Source of the DNA: Geobacter sp. DSM 9736
GTDB lineage: Bacteria > Desulfobacterota > Desulfuromonadia > Geobacterales > Geobacteraceae
Direction: 5' to 3'
Assembly (NCBI RefSeq): GCF_900187405.1
Contig: NZ_LT896716.1
Location: 3,100,753 to 3,164,752 of the forward strand
Length of the DNA stretch: 64,000 nt
The position numbers and the translations under genes are program-made. The notes beneath the pieces were generated by a model. That model had not been told where the DNA came from. It saw nothing but the letters and a program-made list of their open reading frames with translations, and made no database searches. Positions 25,598 through 33,837 of the stretch are shown here, piece after piece; positions within the stretch are counted from its first letter, which is position 1, and each line of letters begins with the position of its first letter.

Positions 25598-26857
25598 GTG
25601 TCATCACCACAGTACATTCTTGTCGCTTTCTATCTGACGGCATTCGGGTTGCGGGCCTGGCTCCGTTTTCTGAATCTGCGCCACCTGAAGAAGAATGGAC
25701 ATGTCGTTCCCCATGCCTTCGTTGGTGCAGTTGATGCGGATAAACTCAGGCAAACAGCCGCCTACACGGTCGAACAGAGCCGGCTCGGTCTCGTCACCTC
25801 GTTGTTCGACAGCACTCTGCTGCTCATCTTTATTTTCGGAGGATTGCTTCCTCTGTACGATTCCTGGATATCGACCCTCAGCCATTCTTTTGTCGGCAGG
25901 GGGCTCCTCTTTTTTCTATTCCTTTCATGGGCGGCGGCCATCCTCGAAGCCCCCTTCAGTTTCTACGGTACGTTCCGGATCGAAAGCCGCTACGGCTTCA
26001 ATACGATGACGCTCAAATTGTGGCTGTCTGATCTGGTAAAGTCCATGCTCCTCGGCGCGGTGCTGCTCGGTGTTCTCGGAGGCGGAGCACTCGCCCTCGT
26101 AGCGGCCAGCCCGGAACGTTGGTGGCTATGGGTCTGGTGCTTCTTCGCCGGGGCGAGCCTGTTTCTAATGTACATCTCCCCTTATCTGATCGAGCCGCTT
26201 TTCAACAAGTTCGAGCCGATCAGGGACAGGGAACTAGAGGGAAAGGTTGTCGAGCTTATGGAGCGTGCCGGAATAAAGGTGAGCAGTGTGATGCAGGTGG
26301 ATGCATCGCGCCGCAGCCGGCACTCCAACGCCTATTTCACCGGGATAGGGAAAGTGAAGCGGATCGTACTGTACGACACGCTGCTGGAACAGATGAACCA
26401 TGACGAGGTCCTGGCCGTGCTTGCTCACGAAGTGGGTCACTGGAAGAAGGGGCACATCCGCAAGCGCCTGCTGTTTACCCAGGTCGGAGCGTTTTCTGTC
26501 TGCGCTGCCGCCCACGCCATTCTGTCATGGGGAGGGCTTCCCTTGGTATTCGGGCTTCCCCCGCTTTCATTCGCTCCCCAGCTCGTCCTGCTGTCATTTC
26601 TCGGCACGCTCCTCTCCTTCCCGCTGACACCGCTCATGAGCTGGATGTCGAGGCGCCACGAGTGGGAGTCCGACAGGTACGCCGCGGAGCTGTCGGGTAG
26701 GCCCGCAGCACTTGCCTCAGCACTCGTCAAACTGAGTTCCGAAAACCTGGCAAATCTGCACCCGCACCCGCTCTATGCATGGTTCTACTACTCCCATCCA
26801 CCGGTGGTGGAGCGGGTGGACCGGTTGCAGGAAATGGGGGGAAGGAGTGCGGATTGA
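25598..26857 (+). CDS. M48 family zinc metalloprotease (Ste24-like)
   Basis: A 419-residue integral membrane endopeptidase of Ste24/CAAX-protease-1 type. It starts at GTG with AGGGAG eight bases upstream. Several membrane spans precede the catalytic motif HEVGH (about residue 277, in VLAHEVGHWKKGH). The third zinc ligand Glu is in EWESDRYAAELSG. The upstream PFSFYGTFRIESRYGFN segment is typical of the family. In bacteria these proteases act in membrane protein quality control. The gene converges on gspN. Confidence 0.93.
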   Translation: MSSPQYILVAFYLTAFGLRAWLRFLNLRHLKKNGHVVPHAFVGAVDADKLRQTAAYTVEQSRLGLVTSLFDSTLLLIFIFGGLLPLYDSWISTLSHSFVGRGLLFFLFLSWAAAILEAPFSFYGTFRIESRYGFNTMTLKLWLSDLVKSMLLGAVLLGVLGGGALALVAASPERWWLWVWCFFAGASLFLMYISPYLIEPLFNKFEPIRDRELEGKVVELMERAGIKVSSVMQVDASRRSRHSNAYFTGIGKVKRIVLYDTLLEQMNHDEVLAVLAHEVGHWKKGHIRKRLLFTQVGAFSVCAAAHAILSWGGLPLVFGLPPLSFAPQLVLLSFLGTLLSFPLTPLMSWMSRRHEWESDRYAAELSGRPAALASALVKLSSENLANLHPHPLYAWFYYSHPPVVERVDRLQEMGGRSAD

Positions 26858-26885
26858 TTTTTTAGGTGGGGTCGAACCGTCTTCT

Positions 26886-27722
26886 TCAGAAAACGGAGGG
26901 GTGACTGAGAGTGCCGCGGATGGGGATCTGGTAGTGACCGGGGGTGTCCAGATACTTGGCAAGGAGGAGAAAGACGAATTTCTGCCGTTCCATGAACTCC
27001 GGTTTAGGCATCAGTTCGAGGATCAGATTGAGCGGCGCAGAGGGGAGGGATGCAACAAGGGGCACATCTCCCTTAAGCCGCACATAGAGCCCCTCTCCCT
27101 GCATTGTGGCACTCTGAAGTAGAATTCTTCCGCCAGTGACTCGGAGCTTGATCTGGGCCAGTGAGTAGGCGGCGTCCGGAAGGGGCATGACGCCTATCTT
27201 GACCCCCGCCAGCTCCACGGCCTTTGCTTCGACCTGTATATCCCCGCCAGGCGTGCTCCTCAGCTTCCTGATTTCCGCATGCCCGCGGAGATCACCCTTT
27301 ACCTGGGCCGACGCCTTGGTGGAGAAGAAAGGAATATCTTCGAGCCGGACCGCCCGAGCCGTGAGTACAATGCTGCCTCCCCCGGTGGCGGTGTAGCTGC
27401 CGATAACGCCGCCGCCTCCGATTCTGGCATCGAGGCCTACGCGGACTCGGCCGATCAGCAGCGGGAGGACATGCAACCTGACTGCGGCGTCGTCTGCCTT
27501 GATGAGAGCTCCCTGGTCGTTGCCGATGGTCAGGTTACGGACCCTGATTCCCAGCGGAAAAGCCTTGGTAACCTTCCCCGACTGCAGGAGGAAACCCCTG
27601 CTTTCGAGCCCGCGCGACAACACGCCTCGCAATGCTTCGTTAGGGATGAAGGCCACCGTCAGCATGAGTAACAGCAGGAGTGCGGCAGCTACTGCCGCTA
27701 CAATCAGGAGCCGCTGTCTCAT
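26886..27722 (-). CDS. gspN: Type II secretion system protein GspN
   Basis: A 278-residue protein with one N-terminal membrane segment (LLIVAAVAAALLLLLMLTVAF) and a long beta-rich periplasmic part with AsmA/GspN character (GIRVRNLTIGN, GDLRGHAEIRKLRSTPGGDIQV, ISLIKLRV-like strands, IPIRGTLSHPSVF at the C-terminus). It is the last gene of the T2SS operon. ATG at 27722 is used; a TTG at 27728, overlapping the gspM stop and better placed for AAGGG, is an equal alternative. Confidence 0.88.
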   Translation of the reverse strand: MRQRLLIVAAVAAALLLLLMLTVAFIPNEALRGVLSRGLESRGFLLQSGKVTKAFPLGIRVRNLTIGNDQGALIKADDAAVRLHVLPLLIGRVRVGLDARIGGGGVIGSYTATGGGSIVLTARAVRLEDIPFFSTKASAQVKGDLRGHAEIRKLRSTPGGDIQVEAKAVELAGVKIGVMPLPDAAYSLAQIKLRVTGGRILLQSATMQGEGLYVRLKGDVPLVASLPSAPLNLILELMPKPEFMERQKFVFLLLAKYLDTPGHYQIPIRGTLSHPSVF

Positions 27723-27724
27723 GG

Positions 27725-28273
27725 TCAACGCTGCCCTTGGGGAGCAGGTTTCAGAAGGGCTACCGTCAACGTTACGTCGAACAGGGCCGGGTTGTCGAAA
27801 CGGGTTTTTAGAAGGGCCCTTTTGATCACTACCGGCTTTGCCCCCTTTTCCAGCTTGAAGAGGAGGTTCACCGTTTCATTTGCACTCAGGCCGTCCATCT
27901 TCACTTCTGCAGCATCCTCGACGAAGCCGCTACCCTGTTCCCCTCGGAGCGGCCGGATCTGCAGGTTCTTACCCTTGATTCCAGTTTCCTCCACCACTTT
28001 CGCGGGGGAATCTTCCGGTCTGACAGACGCCATGCGGTTGGCGAGCTTTTGAGCACCCATGCTCGCTTCCCGGTATCGCGCCTTGAGCTGTAGCATTTCC
28101 ACCACTGCCGCTTCCCTGGAGGCCCTTTTCCGTTTCAGGGTAGTGATGCCTGCGTTTATCGAAGAAAGAAGAAGAGCGGCTATCAGAACGATGGCTATGC
28201 CGATGCCGATCCGCAGGCGGGTTTGCGGGTCCATGTTCCGGTACTGTTCCTGGAGATAGGCTGCATACTTCAT
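27725..28273 (-). CDS. gspM: Type II secretion system protein GspM
   Basis: A 182-residue bitopic inner-membrane protein. A short cytoplasmic N-terminus leads to one membrane helix (IGIAIVLIAALLLSSINAG), a coiled-coil-like stretch, and a ferredoxin-like C-terminal domain (VKMDGLSANETVNLLFKLEKG, VVIKRALLKTRFDNPALFDVTLTV). It pairs with GspL in the assembly platform. Its start overlaps the gspL stop by four bases, indicating translational coupling. Confidence 0.9.
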   Translation of the reverse strand: MKYAAYLQEQYRNMDPQTRLRIGIGIAIVLIAALLLSSINAGITTLKRKRASREAAVVEMLQLKARYREASMGAQKLANRMASVRPEDSPAKVVEETGIKGKNLQIRPLRGEQGSGFVEDAAEVKMDGLSANETVNLLFKLEKGAKPVVIKRALLKTRFDNPALFDVTLTVALLKPAPQGQR

Positions 28274-29580
28274 TTGCGCTCCCCCTTTAACGTGCCGCGG
28301 AAGAGAAAGGTGACGCTTCCATCGGGGCGCGACTTGATTTCACCCACCTCTGCTCCTGCGAACTGGGCGGCCGCTCTTGCCCTGAAGTCATTTACCGCCT
28401 GGACCGATCGTGCCTCCCCCTTCAACCGAACCTGCCCACCTGTGATTTCAGCCTCATAGATTCCGGTAACGTCCTCCCCCTTCAGGTCGGCCAGCAACCT
28501 CAGGGCATTCAGGGTTCCGGATGCGGCGCCGCCCCCCCCCAGCCGCCTGATCTCCGAGCGAAGCTCCGCAACTTCGTCCACCGGCTTCTTGCGTCCGGGG
28601 AATACCTCCTTGTAGATGCTCATTATGGATGCATTGAGGGAGGCCAGGTCACGCTTTACGAGATAGTGCCGGAGCCCTGCCTCAGCAAGAAAGACTATTA
28701 TGGCGGCGACGGCCAATAAAAGCGTCAGGCGAAGCTTGCGGCGAAGCTTTTCCCGTCCCGTCGTGTACGCCAGCTCTCCCGTGCGGAAATTGACCGCTTC
28801 CCCTGTCATGCAGGCCCGTACGGCGGCATAGGCTCCGGCAAGATCGCGCGCAGCCTCCTCATCTCCGGTGAAGGCTTCATACATTTCGGAGTGGATGGGG
28901 AGCGGAGACGCAGTAACACCTTCTACCTTCTGCCATCCTTTCGCAGCGGCACCATGAAGCAGCAGGCGCTCCACGGTAACTTCCCTGCCGAGTTCAACGG
29001 CGGCAAGGGTACGTGTAAGCCCACCTTCATCGTCGGAATGAAGGGGACGGAAGTAGAATGGTGCAGCATTGCGATAGACGGTGAGTGCTTCACCGTCCGT
29101 AATCGCAGTCACTCCGGCGCTTGCGGGTATGAGATTTCCCCAGTGGCAGAGGGGGGCGGTCACGAATTCCGGCTCGACACCAGCCTCGGCATGAAGGCGG
29201 ATCTGCTCAGCCACATCCCGGCGTCGTGCCCATATTGCCAGAGCTTTGCCTTCCGAAAGAGGTATCCCATCGAAGATGAGCTCGTCGGTGTCGAGGGCGG
29301 TCTCACCCTTGAGTTCCAGTGGGAGCACGTCGCGCAGCTTTCGCCGGTCGGCGATGGGGAGTTCCACCTCCCGCAGGAAGAGCGAGTCCGGTTTCAGGCA
29401 GAGGATGACCCGATCCTGCTCCCGGTTTACCGGGCCGATTTTGGCGAGCAGCTCGGGGAGCGGCGTCGGCTCGTCGTTGGAGCAGCGGGCTCCTCCGGTG
29501 AAGAGGAGCGAGCCCCGGCGCTGCTGGAACCGCGCTACGACCGTTGCCGATCGCGTCTGTTGTATAACGAGATAATTCAT
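28270..29580 (-). CDS. gspL: Type II secretion system protein GspL
   Basis: A 436-residue protein. The N-terminal cytoplasmic actin-like/PilM-like domain (DRVILCLKPDSLFLREVELP, KLRDVLPLELKGE) is followed by one membrane helix (LTLLLAVAAIIVFLAEAGL) and a periplasmic ferredoxin-like domain ending LKGERK. It recruits the ATPase GspE to the membrane. The preferred ATG at 29580 has GGAGAG eight bases before it; an upstream TTG at 29595 is less likely. The start adjoins the gspK stop. Confidence 0.92.
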   Translation of the reverse strand: MNYLVIQQTRSATVVARFQQRRGSLLFTGGARCSNDEPTPLPELLAKIGPVNREQDRVILCLKPDSLFLREVELPIADRRKLRDVLPLELKGETALDTDELIFDGIPLSEGKALAIWARRRDVAEQIRLHAEAGVEPEFVTAPLCHWGNLIPASAGVTAITDGEALTVYRNAAPFYFRPLHSDDEGGLTRTLAAVELGREVTVERLLLHGAAAKGWQKVEGVTASPLPIHSEMYEAFTGDEEAARDLAGAYAAVRACMTGEAVNFRTGELAYTTGREKLRRKLRLTLLLAVAAIIVFLAEAGLRHYLVKRDLASLNASIMSIYKEVFPGRKKPVDEVAELRSEIRRLGGGGAASGTLNALRLLADLKGEDVTGIYEAEITGGQVRLKGEARSVQAVNDFRARAAAQFAGAEVGEIKSRPDGSVTFLFRGTLKGERK

Positions 29581-30503
29581 CAGAATTCTCTCCAATAGAG
29601 GTACTGACCAAGATTCGAGGATGGAACCACCGCCTCTACCGTTCTGGTAGTTTCGCGCACCGTTGCTTCGGAGACGATGCGGTATAAGCTCGGTGTTACA
29701 CTGGCGCCGCTTTGTAATTCAGGAGGCACTTCAACTCCGGGTACAAGACCTAGCTCCGAAATATTCTTAAAAGGGGATTTCTCCCGGTACTCATCCACCT
29801 GCTTTGCAAGTTCAAGATTCATCCGGTCAGTTAGAGCAGCCAAAACTGCTATCGGAGCGGTATTGATGTTTATTTTGGATGCTGCGATCCCGGATCTCTC
29901 TACCGGGTATACCGTGATTAAAGGTTTAAGCGCTTCAACAGTTGCGTGGCTGAAACCTTTTACGAGCGCCAGCTCTTCAACACTCTCCAGAACCGAGTTC
30001 TTTGCAATGTAGGGCTGTTTCAGTGCCATGTAAAAGGAAGACTCCGCGCCACCTGGGGCTGGAGTGTCATTATCATCCCGCCAGTCTGAAAGGGCATCAA
30101 GAAGGTCGAGGGGCAGATTTGCATTCTTGAGCAGCCGTGTCGCAACACCATGGTAAAATGAGTTCTCGGACCCCGCAGGTGTGAACACGTCATTCAGGTT
30201 CAGCTTTCCACTCTCATCGATGATCGTTACAACGAGCCGCCCCTTTTCATCCTCAAGCTGGATCGGATTCTTCAGCGGATCGGGGAGCAGCAGCCCCGCG
30301 CTGGAGGTCGAAAGCTGCAGGAGCTTGATCCCGGCCTCCACCCCCGAATTAGCCATCAGGCTCGCCTGCTGGGCGTCGACGAAATTCTGCCTGGAACTTG
30401 TCCCCACATACACATCGTCGATGAATTCCACCGAGAGCGCCACGAGGAGCGCCGTCACGAGCAGGGTGATGATCAGGGCGAAGCCCTTCTCGTTCCGCAT
30501 CAT
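29580..30503 (-). CDS. gspK: Type II secretion minor pseudopilin GspK
   Basis: A 307-residue large minor pseudopilin. The leader MMRNEKG precedes FALIITLLVTALLVALSVEF, with the class III leader but the usual Glu5 replaced, as is common in GspK. The large globular domain includes DESGKLNLNDVF and KININTAPIAVLAALTDRMN, the GspK helix-hairpin-helix-like insert. With GspI and GspJ it caps the pseudopilus tip. The start at 30503 overlaps the gspJ stop in an ATGATG context (30500 also possible); the longer frame to 30617 lies inside gspJ. Confidence 0.93.
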   Translation of the reverse strand: MMRNEKGFALIITLLVTALLVALSVEFIDDVYVGTSSRQNFVDAQQASLMANSGVEAGIKLLQLSTSSAGLLLPDPLKNPIQLEDEKGRLVVTIIDESGKLNLNDVFTPAGSENSFYHGVATRLLKNANLPLDLLDALSDWRDDNDTPAPGGAESSFYMALKQPYIAKNSVLESVEELALVKGFSHATVEALKPLITVYPVERSGIAASKININTAPIAVLAALTDRMNLELAKQVDEYREKSPFKNISELGLVPGVEVPPELQSGASVTPSLYRIVSEATVRETTRTVEAVVPSSNLGQYLYWREF

Positions 30504-31114
30504 TGGAATCGCCGGGGAGAAGCTATGGTGCTGAAGTTGACGGTGCCTTCCCCTTCTTTTATGGTGATGGTTACCCGTATCGCCTTCGGAAGATTCGAAT
30601 TCTGGGCGGTGTCCCACACCCTAACCCATTTACTCCCGTCAGGAGAGCATTCCACCAGAAAGCCTTCAAGCTCCTCCATCTGCGGGTACAGGAGAGGGTC
30701 CTCTTCGTGGTACAGGTCCTTCACCTGCCGTGCCAGCGTAATTTTCCCATCCCGTTCAATGGGCCGGTATCGCACTTCAGCCTGATCCGAGACCTGCTCC
30801 GCCCCCTCCTTGGGCGGGATGATCGTCGTGAAATTCAGGATCGACGCCGGTTTCCCGAAGAAATCCCGATCCTCCACCACGAAATGGAGCCGAGGGTTCG
30901 CTTTGGCTTTGTCATATACCGCTGCGGAAAGCTCCCGGCGCAGCTGATCGAGGGTGGCCCGCAGCTCCCGGTCGGCTTCCATCCTCGCAGTGGCCGATTC
31001 CTTCCCGCGCATGACGGAGAACCAAGTCCCGTATAGGGCGGTGCTGAGGATGGCCAGGAGCCCAAGAGCCAGGAGCACTTCCAGTAGGGTGAAGCCGCGG
31101 TCACTTCGCCACAT
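30500..31114 (-). CDS. gspJ: Type II secretion minor pseudopilin GspJ
   Basis: A 204-residue minor pseudopilin with leader MWRSDRG and mature start FTLLEVLLALGLLAILSTAL, including Glu5. The C-terminal part (EVRYRPIERDGKITLARQV, FLVECSPDGSKWVRVWDT) matches the GspJ beta domain. It forms the tip complex with GspI and GspK. Its start overlaps the end of gspI by 14 bases and its stop overlaps gspK. Confidence 0.93.
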   Translation of the reverse strand: MWRSDRGFTLLEVLLALGLLAILSTALYGTWFSVMRGKESATARMEADRELRATLDQLRRELSAAVYDKAKANPRLHFVVEDRDFFGKPASILNFTTIIPPKEGAEQVSDQAEVRYRPIERDGKITLARQVKDLYHEEDPLLYPQMEELEGFLVECSPDGSKWVRVWDTAQNSNLPKAIRVTITIKEGEGTVNFSTIASPRRFQ

Positions 31115-31436
31115 ACTGCACCAGGGAGAGATTTCTTCGTGCGTTGTCCCACGAAACGGTGAGGGTCATTTTGTCCAGGAGGGGGAGCTGGGTCGGTGCG
31201 ACATCCAATACCCATCCGTACCCCGGCCACTCTGGGGCGAAAGTTCCATTTTTAGTTTCCTGCTCGCGCAAGCGCGGATCGTCGAGTTTCGCGCGCGCAA
31301 GCAGCATGGCCACCGTCTCTTCCCGGTCCCGGGTGGCAACGGAGAGATTGTAGTTGAAGGATGTGATCACCGTGAGAACCACGCCCGCCATGATGGCGAG
31401 GGCTATCATCACTTCGAGCAGGGTGAACCCCTTCAC
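31101..31436 (-). CDS. gspI: Type II secretion minor pseudopilin GspI
   Basis: A 111-residue pseudopilin starting at GTG, with GGAGG upstream, giving MKG and mature FTLLEVMIALAIMAGVVLT (Glu5 present). A central ARAKLDDPRLRE helix is followed by a small beta domain ending TLTVSWDNARRNLSLVQYV, the typical GspI ending. The start overlaps the gspH stop (GTGA). Confidence 0.92.
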   Translation of the reverse strand: MKGFTLLEVMIALAIMAGVVLTVITSFNYNLSVATRDREETVAMLLARAKLDDPRLREQETKNGTFAPEWPGYGWVLDVAPTQLPLLDKMTLTVSWDNARRNLSLVQYVAK

Positions 31437-32128
31437 GGCCTAACCTCCTGGTACCCCTCCGCGACCTTCACCTTTCCGGAATCGGGGAACGCCATGATGG
31501 TCATCTGTGCGCCCTTCTCCCCCTTCAGATGTACGGTAACGAACTCGGCCAGACCGCGGCTTCCGAAATCGATGACCGCTTCGCCGTCAATGATGGTTCC
31601 CAGACGCGGGATCTGAACGTCCTCGATGGAAATGTCTTCTGCAAGGCTGCGCTTCGCCAGGAAATTGTCTGTTACGGCAGTCTCCTTCCGATTTTCAAAC
31701 CTTGTGACGGTGATGCTGCCGTCGTCTATCCCCAGACGCATCCGGTAGTGAGTCTTCGTCGCCACAGCCTGGTCCCCCAGGTAACGGAAGGTGGCGGCAA
31801 GGGAGCGCGCGGAGCTGCGAAGCTCTCCAGCGGCGGTGGAAGGAAGGCGCGGCAGCACGAGCATCATCGCCATTGATATGATGACGATGACCACCACCAT
31901 CTCAATGAGCGTGAAGCCGTTGGGAGGTCGCTGAAAAAGAGCCGTCTCGCTGCCGTCCTCGAAAGCCGCCGTGTGCGGCGTAGCAGTGTTTATGCCCCAG
32001 AGGGTACTACGCCTCCGTGGGGCTTTCTGCGGGTGCGACGATCCGGCTGCTTTTGAGCGAACTGGGTGTTTCCCGAACCGAGCAGGCTCTCCTCCGCATG
32101 CTATGATTGCCGCCAATCGCGCCGGCAT
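31433..32128 (-). CDS. gspH: Type II secretion minor pseudopilin GspH with abnormal N-terminal extension
   Basis: The pseudopilin core begins at residue 71-72 (G then FTLIEMVVVIVIISMAMML) and continues as a normal GspH (ARSLAATFRYLGDQAVATKTHYRM). Minor pseudopilins usually have a leader of about 5-10 residues. Here the only in-frame starts are ATG 32128 and TTG 32116, giving a leader of about 70. Residues about 23-68 are encoded by a dispersed repeat (31924-32062), also found at 50884-51066. The native start was probably lost when the repeat arrived. Whether the product is made and processed by the prepilin peptidase is uncertain. GspH is otherwise required for pseudopilus assembly in most systems. 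Confidence 0.75.
   Translation of the reverse strand: MPARLAAIIACGGEPARFGKHPVRSKAAGSSHPQKAPRRRSTLWGINTATPHTAAFEDGSETALFQRPPNGFTLIEMVVVIVIISMAMMLVLPRLPSTAAGELRSSARSLAATFRYLGDQAVATKTHYRMRLGIDDGSITVTRFENRKETAVTDNFLAKRSLAEDISIEDVQIPRLGTIIDGEAVIDFGSRGLAEFVTVHLKGEKGAQMTIMAFPDSGKVKVAEGYQEVRP
31924..32062. repeat. Dispersed MITE-like repeat, copy A (inside gspH 5' end)
   Basis: Starts GAGGTCGCTGAAAAAGAGCC and ends near CTGCTTTTGAGCGAA. It is similar along most of its length to 50884-51066, but lacks an internal segment of about 65 bp and has about 20 bp of its own. The ends are imperfect inverted repeats of each other (TCGCT-AAAA-AGCCG type). Confidence 0.75.
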
Positions 32129-32138
32129 CGCTTTTCCG

Positions 32139-32579
32139 TTACCTCAGGTTCCAGCTCTCGATGTCGGCGTTCTTCCCTTCGCCTCCCTTCACCCCATCGG
32201 CTCCGAGAGAGTAGAGGTCGTAATCGCCATGCTCACCGGGCGAAAGGTAGATGTAGTCGTTGCCCCACGGGTCTTTGGGAGCATTCTTGCTTTCGAGGTA
32301 GCCTTCGGGCTTGTAGTTCTTCGGGATAATCCCGGTTGTCGGCTTGGAGATCAGAGCGGCCAGACCCTGCTCTGTAGCCGGATAGACGCCGTTGTCGAGC
32401 TTGTAGAGCTTGAGGCCGGTTTCCAGGTTCCTGATCTGAACTTTGGCGTCGGCAATCTTGGCGTCATCGGAACGCCCCATGATCCGCGGACCTACAAGGG
32501 CGGCAAGGGCGGCAAGAATGACGATAACCACCATGATTTCGATGAGAGTGAAGCCTTTCTCGTTGTTGCGTATGCGCAT
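32139..32579 (-). CDS. gspG: Type II secretion major pseudopilin GspG
   Basis: A 146-residue major pseudopilin: leader MRIRNNEKG, mature [20 protein letters not shown] with Glu5. The globular domain has the family Asp-rich calcium loop and signature ([45 protein letters not shown]). It polymerises into the pseudopilus. GGAGG precedes the ATG. The gap to gspF is 46 bp, the longest inside gspD-N. Confidence 0.96.
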   Translation of the reverse strand: MRIRNNEKGFTLIEIMVVIVILAALAALVGPRIMGRSDDAKIADAKVQIRNLETGLKLYKLDNGVYPATEQGLAALISKPTTGIIPKNYKPEGYLESKNAPKDPWGNDYIYLSPGEHGDYDLYSLGADGVKGGEGKNADIESWNLR

Positions 32580-32625
32580 GTGAAACCTCCGATAAAGCGT
32601 TGTGGTGCGGCTGTACAGCCTTATT

Positions 32626-33837
32626 CTACTTGATGAGCTGGTTCAACTGGAAGATGGGGAGCAATACCGCGAGGACGACGACTCCGACGGCCAGTCCCAT
32701 GCCGAGGACGAGGAGCGGCTCCAGGAGCGCCATGAATCTGCTGATTGCGGTATCGAACTCTTTCTCGAAGGCAGAGCCGGCCTTAAGGAGCATGGTTTCT
32801 AGTTCCCCACCCCTCTCTCCCACAGCGATCATGTGAACGAGGAGCGGCGGGAAAAGGCTGCTTCTGCCGAGGGCTGCGGAGAGACTCCCCCCTTCGGTAA
32901 GTTCTGCGCGCGCCTGGGCGAGGACCGACCTGTACTGACGGTTAACCACAACATCGCCGCTGATCTCCATAGCCCTGATCATGGGCACACCGCTCTGGAG
33001 CAAAAGGCCGAGCACTTTGGCGAACCGCGACAGGATAAGCCGCTGCCAGAGTGGCCCGACGAGGGGAAGCCGGAGAATCAGGCGGTCCTGGGCAGCACGG
33101 AAAGATTCCTTGCGGCGTCCACGGTCGTAAGCTATCGCTACGACGCAGCCGACGAGAACCAGGAGCCACCACCAGTGCTGGAGTAGCGTGCTTACCTTGA
33201 TGAGCACCACCGTGATGAGAGGAAGCGCTGCCTTGCTCTCCTGGAAAACGGTGATGATGCGCGGCACAACGAAGGCGAGGAGGAAGAGCATCACGCCGGT
33301 TCCGACGACCATCATGAGCACCGGGTAGGCAAGGGAGGTTACCACCTTACTCCGCACCTGCTCCTGGTCTTCAAGGAACTCCGCCAGCCGTTCGAGAACA
33401 ACTTCGAGAGCGCCGCTCGCCTCGCCGGCGGCAACCATGTTGATGTAGCTTTCGCTGAAAATACGGGGCTCTGCACCCATTGCTTTCGCAAGGTTTGAGC
33501 CTTCAGCCAGCCGGTCGCGGATGCGTCCGAGGACATTCCTGAGCTCCCCCGCCCGCTCCTGCTGCTGAAGCGTGGTGACCGCTTCATAAACCGGGACCGC
33601 AGAGCCGAGGAGTGTCGCGAGGCGGCGGGTCATGAGGGAGAGGTCGGCCAGGGAGACCCGTCGGCGAAGCGGAGCGAACAGCCCCTTTGCCGCTACTTCC
33701 TCCGCCGGTATGATCTCCCGGGGATAGAGTCCCTTTTTTTTCAGGCGCTCCCGCGCATCCCGCGGGTTCTCCGCGTCGATGGTACCCGCCGTTTCGGCTC
33801 CTCCCGGCTTATAGGCACTATAGCGGAAGGTCGGCAT
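32626..33837 (-). CDS. gspF: Type II secretion inner membrane protein GspF
   Basis: A 403-residue polytopic platform protein, usual length. It starts [20 protein letters not shown], with two T2SF domains (first [21 protein letters not shown], second [19 protein letters not shown]), each followed by membrane helices. It connects ATPase GspE to the pseudopilus. Its start overlaps the last 20 bases of gspE. Confidence 0.95.
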   Translation of the reverse strand: MPTFRYSAYKPGGAETAGTIDAENPRDARERLKKKGLYPREIIPAEEVAAKGLFAPLRRRVSLADLSLMTRRLATLLGSAVPVYEAVTTLQQQERAGELRNVLGRIRDRLAEGSNLAKAMGAEPRIFSESYINMVAAGEASGALEVVLERLAEFLEDQEQVRSKVVTSLAYPVLMMVVGTGVMLFLLAFVVPRIITVFQESKAALPLITVVLIKVSTLLQHWWWLLVLVGCVVAIAYDRGRRKESFRAAQDRLILRLPLVGPLWQRLILSRFAKVLGLLLQSGVPMIRAMEISGDVVVNRQYRSVLAQARAELTEGGSLSAALGRSSLFPPLLVHMIAVGERGGELETMLLKAGSAFEKEFDTAISRFMALLEPLLVLGMGLAVGVVVLAVLLPIFQLNQLIK

